Shown: positions 31,354 through 41,351 of the stretch, one piece after another | Numbering within the stretch: the first letter of the stretch is position 1 | Layout: every line of letters begins with the position of its first letter | Source: Mastacembelus armatus | Lineage: Eukaryota; Chordata; Actinopteri; Synbranchiformes; Mastacembelidae | Assembly (NCBI RefSeq): GCF_900324485.2 | Contig: NC_046647.1 | Coordinates: forward strand, 23,058,464-23,122,463 | Direction of reading: 5' to 3' | DNA length: 64,000 nt | Made by a program: the position numbers and the translations under genes | Notes under the pieces: model-generated | Database searches by the model: none | What the model was told of the DNA's origin: nothing | Seen by the model: the letters and a program-made list of their open reading frames with translations, nothing else

Positions 31354-32960
31354 CTGAAAAAAGAGGAGAGATGCATTTAAATAAGAAAAGACATAGATAT
31401 ATGCCTGCAGGATGTAGAGTAGTATAGATGATGGATGGCTGGACAACAAAAGGAATCCCATGAGTACGGCTTATTTGTGATTTACTGATCTAGGATTAAA
31501 CTGATGAAAGCATCAGGGTGTGAACGGAGGTTTTCGTGGAATTACCCCCTGGGGAGACTTGGTCTCACGTTGCCGGAATATGAAGCTGAAATGTGATGAA
31601 TGAATTCTCTGGAGTTGAATGCTGGATGGCCTGGGTCCAAAGAGAAGCATTTGGCTCTTGAGTCACTTTTTGTTATTGTGTCTGTTCCTGTCCTTGTGTT
31701 TAAGTGTTGTAAAAACTTTACGCTGTTTTTGCTCTGACTACTCAAAAGACGCTTTCAGGGCAAAAGAGTCTTGGTGGGTCAGGCTGTTCTACTTCAGAAG
31801 GTCATATGTTGCTTTTTACTTAAGTTGCCAGTTTATTATATAGAACTGTCATACGGTCAGTCGGCTCTAATGGTAACTCCCTTCTCATTCCTCTCTGATG
31901 TACGACCTGGGGGCTTCTAGTGACACACTTTGAACCACAGAGTGCAACACTATGAATCCAGGAGAGTCTGTCTGAGCATGTGTGTTGTTATTGCTGTATT
32001 AAACTGTCACATCACATCCCACTGTTTTCTGGGTTTTCACTTTGCCATTCGGAGCAAATGTTTGCTCTGTTTGTCTTTGCTCAGGTCTGGACCACATGTC
32101 TGTCGAACCAGTTTGTTCTTGCCTTTTCTTATCTTTTTCAGTAGAAAATACCACAGGAGACATATACGGGAAAGAACATGCACCTGCATATTTAAAAGCA
32201 TGAATACATTTTCCCACTGTGCAAAAACCAATTCTGTCTTTCCTGGAAGCACAGCGTGTTTCCAAACAGAACATGTTAAAGACTTAAGAAAACACAGAAC
32301 TGGTTCAGACCAAAGGTGCAACTACAGCTAAGGCAAAACCCAACCCTCCATCTGCACCATGATGGTACACCTGTAACCTTGGTTCAGTTTCTCTTCTGCT
32401 CATTTGGTCTTTTTGGTTGTAAAATTAAGAATTAGCTTTAAAAGAGACCAGAGTTATTGTTATAAGTGATGAAGAACAGTCACACTTTTTTATTTTGGGT
32501 GGATTATTTTGAGCTTCTGCACAGAAACAGGTGGTGTCATGTCAGGAGTTATTGCATATACCTGAAGGATGGAAACAATGAGAGTCGATGAGAAAAGATC
32601 TGTCTTGATTTTTACTGTGCAATTAGTAGTGTCAACATACAATTAGTCTGTTTTTAGACCATGTTACTCTTCACTACATAGTTTCCCATGCAGAACATGC
32701 TCTCACACAAAAAGATCACAGCTTGTATATTATAATAATGTCAGCCAAGTGACTGATAACTGTGCTCCTAACCTAAATAACTCTCTCCTAATATTTATGC
32801 TACCAGTGTTTAATGTGAATATTTCATTGGGATTAACTGCCCAAGATATAAAAACATACAACTGAAGAAAATGAAGCATTTTTTTATTTTCTAGAGGTGA
32901 TGCTAAAAGTTTGGACAGTTTCCATTGTGCATTTTGTCTCTCAGGTTGATTCGTGCTGCA
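31354..32960. other. 3' UTR and intergenic, no gene seen
   Basis: Begins with the 3' UTR of the receptor at 29,914 and ends at the lhb 3' end. Short open frames here have no family resemblance. Confidence 0.5.
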
Positions 32961-32961
32961 G

Positions 32962-32967
32962 TTTATT
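32962..32967 (-). terminator. lhb: lhb poly(A) signal 4 bases after the stop codon
   Basis: On the minus strand the stop TAG is followed by TCGC and then AATAAA, so the 3' UTR is extremely short. Confidence 0.8.
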
Positions 32968-32971
32968 GCGA

Positions 32972-33948
32972 CTAGTAGTAGAACGGTATGTCATTCATGC
33001 AGGAGTCGGGCTGCAGGCTCTCAAAGGTGCAGTCAGATGTGTCCAGCTGACAGCGGCCGCAGTGGCAGCTCAAAGCCACGGGGTAGGTGATAGTCGGGTC
33101 CACACCAGGGGGACAGTCAGGAAACTCAAATGTCTTGTAGTACAGGTCCCGGTATGTGCACACATGCTGGTACACGTTGCTGAACGGTATCTTGATGACA
33201 GGGTCCTGGAGGGAAACAAACATAAGAAGGTGTTCATGTCTAAAATCTTTATTAGTTATCTAATTATCTTTCATTTTTTCTTTCATGTCTCTTTTCGTTC
33301 CATCACCCACAGTACCTTGGTGACGCAGTGACCACTGCAGATGGTCGTTTCCACTGGGTGGCACTTGGGACAGCCGTCCTTCTCCAGAGACACTGTCTGG
33401 TTGATGAGCTGGCAGGGCGGCAGCTGGAAGGCCCCTGGTGATGGAAGCTGATAAGGTTATGCTCAAATATGTGGCACACTGTTTCTCTTTTTGTTTTGTC
33501 GAACCTGAAACGTTAGTGTGTGTGTGTGTGATGTTTACCTTCACATTTCATATTTAAACAGAACATAACAAATGTTTTGTTTTGTCATTTGTGACACTTC
33601 ACTCGTGTGTATTTGGTAATAATCGACCAACAGTTCAGACACAGTATTTGGTGATGACTTACTTTTCTTTGTGATACAAATTTGACATTAAAGATTATAG
33701 TCTGATGGAATATGAGGAGATTGGAGAGGTCTCAGACAATTTAATGCATAATGCAGGAAGAGAATCATGATGTTAAGGCTCAAAGGTAACCATTCAGTAC
33801 AAACAAGTCTGCTTTTAGCAACAAAATGATCTCGGTATAATATTAGAACTGTCTTACCTGCTGGGGCCAGGGGCCAAATGTCAGCTGAGGCTGTCAGGAC
33901 CAAACTGAACATCAGGTGGATCATCACCATGTTGACCTGTACAGCCAT
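32972..33948 (-). CDS. lhb: Luteinizing hormone beta subunit (147 aa)
   Basis: Secreted cystine-knot subunit that pairs with the common alpha chain to form pituitary LH, acting on the gonadal LH receptor. Coding exons 33,858-33,948, 33,316-33,434 and 32,972-33,205; phases fit. Residues 1 to about 25 form a signal peptide ([15 protein letters not shown]). The mature part has all 12 cysteines, one N-glycosylation site (NQT), the CSGHC motif, the seat-belt region [13 protein letters not shown] and the percomorph-type end NDIPFYY. Exon layout matches vertebrate LHB. Start at the ATG after an acceptor 4 bases upstream; a noncoding leader exon lies near 34,340-34,362. Confidence 0.96.
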
Positions 33949-34337
33949 GATCCTGCACAGAAACGAGTGGGCTAGTTAGAATATATCAGTTCTAATTAAT
34001 CATACTGTTGATTATCAGGTTTGAGAGCCAATAATTATTGCCTGTGAAGTATTGAGACATATTTAATGTACATCATAAAAGAATCAGTGTGAGTATACAA
34101 GCATCAATACAGATGCTAAAATGTCCTGGTATGGAAATGTCATAGATCTGTGCTTTCTAGGTTGGGTTGTAATATTTAATATGCTGTACACATGAGAAAA
34201 ATTAACATGTGCTATGTTAATGAATCCAGAAGGAGCCTCTCGTGGGGTGTTTGACCCCTGTTCTGCAGCACCTTGGGCAAGTTAAACAAAAAAAAAGAGT
34301 AAATACCATTAATGTAATTTAAAGGAGCTGGACGTAC

Positions 34338-34396
34338 CTCTCTGATGTCTGCAGCAGGTTTGCTGAGGCTGCCTCTCCTGCCTGGTGTTTATATGG
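34338..34396 (-). promoter_or_regulatory. lhb: lhb TATA box and noncoding first exon
   Basis: Minus strand CATATAAAC at about 34,388-34,396. About 50 bases downstream comes CATCAGAGAG|GTACGT, a donor at 34,338/34,337 that splices to the acceptor at 33,953. The start site is expected near 34,360. Confidence 0.7.
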
Positions 34397-34399
34397 CAC

Positions 34400-35720
34400 A
34401 GAGGGGCCTGGTTTCCAGGATGATACTTGCTCAAATTGCAGGTCATACTGCTTCAGCGATGATCGGGGCACATAGTATGTTTAAATCTTTGTTTAGCCAG
34501 GGGATTAGCCTTTTACATCCTGTTACACTCAGATGAACAACCAGTTTAATAAAACATCATTAAAAGGAGCAGTTGGAGGCTCAGTATCTATCTAAAGGTC
34601 ATTGTTCCTTTATCTCTCTTGCCTCATATCTGTTATTTAACTTACTTATTAATTTATTGACATTATGAAACACATTATATTGCAACTATCATGATTAAAT
34701 AACACTGTATAATTGTGCATATTACTATGTATTATTGTGTTGGTGTTTTCTGATTTACTGAGGCAGGTGAGGTAAGATATTGTGACCTGTCATCTCAGTT
34801 TTTACTGTTTTATTTTCTCATATTACATGGCTTTCTTTATCTTAAAGTGGCATCTAACCTTGTTGCAATATGATACACACACTCATAAAATGATCATTGT
34901 GTGTGCAGTGCAGCTTACTGTGGAAATAAGTCCTCTTCACCACATGATAACCTGCTGCTGCTGGAATAATCCTGTTTTATCAGAGCGGGATTACTGTGAC
35001 AGGTGGATTTCCTCTTGACATCATTTTCATTTTATGCTTTGACCCTGTTGTTCAGATATTGGAGGTTTTGTAATCGGTTGAGATGACACAAGTGTAATTC
35101 AGCTGTGTGGTTCACATGTAGATTCAGCATTGGAGTTTTCATTGATTGCTTTTTGTGCCTTATTGTCTGGTTTTGTCTAAAATATTGATTGAACAGAAAT
35201 CCAACACACACAGTGAAGTTAAAAAACAATAAACCAGCAGGTCAATTTGTAAAAGGCTGCTAAGACAAAGGCTGCACTGGAGTGTGTGTGGATGTGTCCA
35301 TTAGCTGCTTTATTTTCATAGGCATTTAATTAATATTTATCATATTATATTTGATATAATACAATTTATTTAGCAGGAATTGTACTGTTTTCTTCATTTG
35401 GAGAAAAACAGATGTCACCATTTTTATAGCATTTTACAAAAAACTGCAGACTGACTGGAAAAACAGCAGATAAAAGAAAATCATGAAGCTGAAGTAACTT
35501 GTAAATAGTCGACTTTAAATTAAAAAGACATTTTTTGCATGATAGTTGAGCTAAAGATTAAAAAAGAGCTTTTTAAAGGCAGGGTAAAACTGACATATTT
35601 TTATAAATATATATTTAAATAATTTTAACAGACGTATTCCAGTTAGTCGGAACTGTACAGCTGCAAACAGACCTCTTTTCGAGTCGGAGAGTAATAGGGG
35701 ATGGACCTATTCGAGACGTA
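34400..35720. promoter_or_regulatory. Shared upstream region between divergent lhb and cox20
   Basis: 1.3 kb AT-rich spacer between the lhb promoter (leftward) and the cox20 promoter (rightward). It should hold pituitary control sites for lhb, but I do not claim individual sites. Confidence 0.4.
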
Positions 35721-35722
35721 CA

Positions 35723-35733
35723 GCGCATGCGCA
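35723..35733 (+). promoter_or_regulatory. cox20: NRF-1-like site upstream of cox20
   Basis: GCGCATGCGCA about 90 bases before the start codon, matching the NRF-1 consensus core (GCGCAYGCGC). NRF-1 is known to control many nuclear genes for cytochrome c oxidase, which fits the gene. Confidence 0.65.
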
Positions 35734-35823
35734 GCCCAGAAGTATGGTTTTGTAACATGGTGTTATTTTTTAAAATTTAATTTAATTTAATTGGATTTAA
35801 TTAAAGACAAACGTTGCGGTGAA

Positions 35824-37167
35824 ATGGCAGAAGAGGAGCAGGACAAGAACAAGGCGAGTGTTTAAAGCGTTTTGAAACGGAAGCAGATTCAGAGCTGAAG
35901 GTCAAAAACCTTAACAGACTAAATTCATCGCGTTAATGAAACAACTTCTCCTTAAATCTGCTCTTTAAAGTGTCAGCTTAAAAATCTTAGTTTTAATATC
36001 TGCTAGTTTTAATATCTGTTAGCTAAAGCTTATACGTCCTCATCGTCGGTCATGATCGCTTCAGGCCAATTCTCGTTAGAAAATGTGACATTTCTGGTTA
36101 ACTTGGGTAAAGATGCGAAACTGTCGACGCTTTAGTTGATAAAAAATTTTCTGAAACGTTACAGCCGAGCGGAAAAATCGGCTAACATGTAGTCCACAAA
36201 ACATGGCGAGATTTCAGCCAAACAGTGATTGACTCAACCCATTTACCGCCTTGATGCATTTACAAAAGTTTGTACTTTTTTGAAAGGAGTTCTGCTTGGT
36301 GGGATCGAAATGTGTGGCTGACAGAGTTCAGTTTCTAGGCTGCACCCAATAATAATAACAGTGTCTGATGTCACATGTGGCCTAGACAATACTCATGAAA
36401 ACAGTTCATGTGTGAGATTATTATGAATCATGATATGAGTCTTTAGAGCAATCGACAAGCATTTGTTCATTCAGTTTTCATTTAGCTAGATCACATTGAA
36501 TTCTGTTTTCTTGTCCTTCAGGGTTTCAGGCTCTTGGGGATTCTGGATGTGCAGAAGACTCCGTGTGCCAGGGAGGCAGTCCTGCACGGAGCTGGGGGCT
36601 CAGTGGTTGCTGGCCTGCTTCACTTTCTGGCCACCAGTGAGTCTCATTTCACTCTGAACTCTCTGTGTTTGTCTGTTCATCTCTCAGTCTTTAATTTTCA
36701 ATACATTCATCTTTTTTCAGAATCTTGCTGCACAGTGAAAACTCCTACAGTGTCCAGACTTTAGGGCTAAAAACCAAACACATTTGTGGTGTCTCTTTTC
36801 TCTGGCAGTGAATTAAGGTGTTTTTGTCCTCTTGTCTGCAGGTCGAGTAAAGAGGTCTTTTGACGTGGGGTTTGCAGGCTTTATGCTCACCACACTTGGA
36901 TCCTGGTAGGTGTTTATGTTGTCTCACTCTCCATCCTTCTTTTTTATACCCATCAGAATAGTAGTTTGTATTTTAGAGCAGCTCCTACTGTTTGTAACAG
37001 AAACTGTCCTGTGTCTTTTCAGGTTTTACTGCAGGATGAATAACGCGAAGCTGCGTGTGCAGCAGAGGATGATCCAGGATGCCATCAAAAACAAGGTCGT
37101 GTACGAAGGAACCAATCTAGACCCCATAAACAAGCCGGGAGCAAAAACACCACCAGGGCCGTCATGA
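35824..37167 (+). CDS. cox20: Cytochrome c oxidase assembly factor COX20
   Basis: Mitochondrial inner-membrane chaperone that helps mature COX2 for complex IV. Exons 35,824-35,853, 36,522-36,636, 36,842-36,905 and 37,023-37,167 give about 117 aa (human 118). Conserved parts: LLGILDVQKTPCARE, GSVVAGLLHFLATS (TM1), FDVGFAGFMLTTLGSWFYCR (TM2) and VVYEGTNLDP. Frame continuity requires intron 1 to begin with GC (AAG|GCGAGT), a non-canonical GC-AG intron; the other introns are GT-AG. Poly(A) signal AATAAA at 37,628. Confidence 0.95.
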
Positions 37168-37627
37168 CCCCCAGCACTGAAGTTCCTCCCTGTGCTGTGA
37201 AAGGCCTGGGAGGAGAAGAGAGGACACTGTAAACAGTCAGCTGTCATGACTTGGACTGCACAAACAAATCGTCTTTTTGTTATTTGGTCCAATTTCTGAT
37301 CTGTCGATCAAGCGTCATGTTCTTAGTGTTTATGTCAGAACCTCCTGTGGCCTGTGGTCTGGTTTGCAGCTAACTCAGTTGACTGGATATACAGAACCAT
37401 CAAAGCCACTGTTCTGCTGATAATTCATCAGAAGAACCTAGGAACCCTGCTCAAATGCATGTTTTGGGGAAGTTATATGCAAGAAACCAACAAACTGTGT
37501 GATTGTGTTTATTTTACTGTTATGCTGCAACCAAATAGTGTGACAGAGCCCCAGTCAGTAGGTTTGTTCATCGTTCCAGTGTTAATGCAGCAGGTTTACA
37601 ATGTGAAGAAACAGGGAAGGAAGGAGA

Positions 37628-37633
37628 AATAAA
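37628..37633 (+). terminator. cox20: cox20 poly(A) signal
   Basis: AATAAA 460 bases after the stop codon, the first strong hexamer. Confidence 0.6.
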
Positions 37634-37639
37634 GTTCCC

Positions 37640-38770
37640 CAGCTGGACTTGATCCTGGGACACTGAGGATATTTAGGATGTTTCTGTTTGAGGTTTTGGC
37701 CTGATGAGGGTTAAAAAGATGATTTCTGTGAATGTTAAAACAGCCTTTAAATCCACCTCATGTCGTTAGAATTTAAAAGTTGAATCTGTGGAAAATAAAA
37801 ACTGCAGATGTAATTGTGTGTGTGTGCAGTCTGGACTGTGTCAGCAGTAAAATTACAGGTAATTGTTGCATCTGGATTTCTCCTCTGAACAGCTCATCCC
37901 ACCCTTCATCTCCTCAGCTGTTTAATTAGTGTCTGTAAGTGGTTCATCAACAGAAAAATGATAAGAACCTGAAAAAAATGTGTCGATGAAATACATACAA
38001 AAGAGGCTTCACCTTTACTGACCAGTCTCCTTTCAGAGGACGAAGCTGAGCAGTGACTAGAAAATGCTGATTTTATCCTCCCGAGGCTACAGGGACACTG
38101 AATCTACAAGCTCCAGGTCAGTCAGTCTCCTTGTGGTTTTGAAAAATGAATCATTGAAGTTTTTTTTCACTTTTCTTTTACCTCCTTATATTAAAGAGGC
38201 CTGTAAAATTAAGAGATCTATTATAAACTCAACAATGGCAGAATGTGTTGGTTGTCAATGTGTTTTACAGATTTAGCGCTGTGGTACCACCAGTCGACCA
38301 GCAGGTGTCACTACATCCAACCTGTGAGTTTTCCAGATTGCATGGATGTAAGTCCATGGTCGCTTTCCTTATACTGTACTACACATACATGTAATTGTCA
38401 CTGGCAACACATAAAAATAAGAACAACACAGACTCTCCATAAAAGTAAAATAATCTTTGAAATTGTGGGACTGTCCCTTTAAAAACAAGTAAGCTGACAA
38501 ACATACAGTAATAGAGAAAAGATAAAGACAGACATTCATGCAAATCTTCACTTTCTGCATTATCATGAACACACAGACTGATGCCTGTAAACCAGTGGAG
38601 AATATTCAGCACATTTCATTCAAAGCAGCCAGCTCAGCTCTGTGGAGATAAGGAGGCTCAGCAATAAATGGCTTTCTAGGAAAACTGTCACAGTCACATG
38701 CAAACCTGAAATTAAACTTGATCACCAGTACTTAAACACACACACTGATGTCAAACTATTTCTGACTGTT
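37640..38770. other. Intergenic, no gene seen
   Basis: AT-rich spacer with no recognised repeat or coding exon. Confidence 0.45.
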
Positions 38771-39447
38771 TCAGCTGTAAATACAACCTGGAAGTACAGC
38801 TGGATGATTAGTGGATGAAATGGACTCAGCATTTATTCCAGGTAAGATAGTTGAAGCTGATTAAAGTGCTTTGGGGTCACTGAGTAACCTGAGATAATTA
38901 TGCTAAATTTTTATTTATTTTTTAACTAGGAGAGAAATATCAATAGACACATGCACCAAATTAATGCTGAGCTGAAATCACATTTAAACATTTTAACATC
39001 TTTTGCCTCAAGTGATAGTTGTCACTGACTTATCAGTTTTCAGCAGCAGCTGGCAGATGTTTTCATCAGACCAGCTCTTATAAACTCAGTGTGTGCTACT
39101 GCACCAAACAGACAGTTCAACCTTTGTTCAAATTAAAGAGACAGTTATTTAAATCGCTGTAACACAATAATGTGACTATTAATGCAGCTTTGTCTGTGCC
39201 CTCCCGTGTCAGTGTGTACGATTAACAACAAATATTAGAGTCTAGTATAATATTGTTGTTGTTCTATAATTTAGATGACTATGGTCACTGTTAAACACAT
39301 TTGATCCTTGTTTGTCCTTCAGGTTCACAGTTAAGAAATGTGTTGTACCTTCATTGGTCCCACAATGGACTGATCGTGGTCTTTGTTTTGGCTGAAACTA
39401 GCTGATCTGAACAGCCGAACATATAAATAACCACAGTGCGGCCTCTA

Positions 39448-40763
39448 ATGGGCGACAGCGGCGCAGGGACAACTGGCCCCATCCTCCTCAGCATCACCAG
39501 CAACGTTACTCACAACACCACCACGCCCACTGCAGTCCACATGGCCACGGTGGTGAGCTGGTTGACCTTCAGCATCGGGCTGCCGGCCATCGGACTGGCT
39601 CTTTACGCCCTCAAGAATCTGTCCAGAGGTTTGCACTCAGTCTGTTCTGGGTCTGACCACATTTCTGCCTTTCTAGTAGTGATGGGAACAGTGTTTATGT
39701 GTGTGAACACGTGAGCTGCTCTAAAACATCATGACTCTTTACAGTTTGTTGCTAAAAGACAGAAGGAAGAAAAGCAGCACGTTGGTCTTTTTGTTTTGTT
39801 GTTGTTTTGACTTTTCAGTTCTTCTTTTGTGTTTTTGCTCCGTTTATTAAAGTTTTATCAGGATCTGCAGTATCATTAGGTCTTTTGGTAGTAGTAGTAC
39901 AGCTAGTATCAGTAGTAGCACTGTTTATTTACACATAAGCATAAAAACAAGATTAGCAAAGAATAAATGTGCTAATTTTTTTCAGGTGCACAAAGTGTGT
40001 AGAGAAACTAAAGTGTGGATCATTCCTGCTCCGCCTTCTCTGTGCAGGTGAGAATAAAGTTCCCATGCATGTCCTGTTCCTCCTGGTGTCCGACATCATC
40101 AGCTTCTTGGGTCGTCCCAGCGTGGACCAGGACATGACTGTTCTGTCCTCCGGTGCCACCGACTTCATCTTCTATTTTGGCGTCATCTCCAACATCACTC
40201 TCATGCTCTTCATAGCTCAGGAGCGCCATCTCTCTGTGGCTTTCCCGCAGTGCTATGGCTGCTGCAGCCGTTTCCAGAGATCTCCTGTGGTGGCCCTGGT
40301 GGCCTGGGCTGCCCCGTTCGCTGTCCTGGCCCTGGCTGTGCTTAAGTACAACCTCTGGTTTTCAGTAGCTCTGCTGTCCCCTTTCCCCTTCCTGCTCTTC
40401 TTTGCTGTGGACTCGTGGAGAGCCCTGATGTGCTCCCCATCTAACCCTCCAACCCCGGAGAGGAGGAGGACGGTGTGGGGGATCAGTGCAATCTGGGCCA
40501 ACTACACCGTCCTCTACGTCCCCTTCATCCTCAGCGTCCTGCTTGAGGCTCTGTCCTACAAAGAGACTGTGCGCTACCTGGGGCTGGTGTCTCACCTGCT
40601 CCTCTACCTCGGCCCCCTGGTGGACCCATTCCTCTATATATTCATGACCAAAGGGCTTAAAGAGGTGCAGCAGGTTCTGTCCTGCTGCCAAAACCCCAGT
40701 CGGAAAGTGAACATGAGTCCCACTGTGGATACTGTGGCTGAGACCGTAGAGACCAGGCTATGA
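39448..40763 (+). CDS. Class A GPCR, distant two-exon relative (298 aa)
   Basis: Exons 39,448-39,628 and 40,048-40,763. Probable leader exon ending at 38,841 (CCAG|GTAAGA) and a 5' UTR acceptor at 39,322. The N-terminus has NVT and NTT sequons. Order of motifs: ALKNLSRGENKVPMHVLFLL (end of TM1/start of TM2), AQERHLSVAFP (ERH at TM3), LVDPFLYIF (canonical DPxxY) and LSCC tail. The intron that splits the ER[Y] codon in the other receptors is missing here, and intron 1 is phase 1, not 0. I think it is an old sister of the array, but a different class A subfamily is possible. Ligand unknown. Confidence 0.84.
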
Positions 40764-41194
40764 GACGCATCAGTCCAGCCTGGGTTTATGGGGACAGGTC
40801 AAACCCATTGTTTCTGTTATTAGGAAAACTGCTTCATTTGTAGAGAGGATGACGGATGATTTGTAAATATGCTGCATATATTCTGGGTGCTCTGCATAAA
40901 AACATTTGATTATAAAATCAAATGATTGATCTGGATCATATTATGGGATTGGTAGAATTTCACACACACAAATGATATTTTTTTGTATTTAAACATACTG
41001 ATGTGATTTATTGTGCTCAGCTTTCCATACACTTGAGTGCTGCATGTTTTTGTGATGATGGAAACGTCTATTAAATTAATTTGGTATCTTATGAATAAAT
41101 TATCTTTAATATTCGATCGTTGCTTGATATTTACAAGCCAGATGAAGACCGGACCTGAGGTAAGCTCATGTTGGTTTGGTGTGACGTGAATGAG

Positions 41195-41347
41195 GATGTT
41201 TTCTTCCGTTAAAGGGAGTTTTTTCCTCTCCACTGTCACCAAGTGCTGCTCTTAAGGGAATTGTTGGGTTTTTAGTTTTAGTTTTTGTAAAGTGCCTTGA
41301 GATGATTTGTATTGTGACTTGGCGCTATACAAATAAAATTGAATTGA
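41195..41347 (+). repeat. Teleost interspersed repeat (LINE/SINE 3' tail type)
   Basis: AGGGAGTTTTTTCCTCTCCAC, then AAGTGCTGCTCTTAAGGGAA, then TTGGCGCTATACAAATAAAATTGAATTGA. This 3' tail with a TTGAA-type end is common in fish genomes. It lies directly beside the last exon of slc22a7. Confidence 0.7.
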
Positions 41348-41351
41348 TGTG

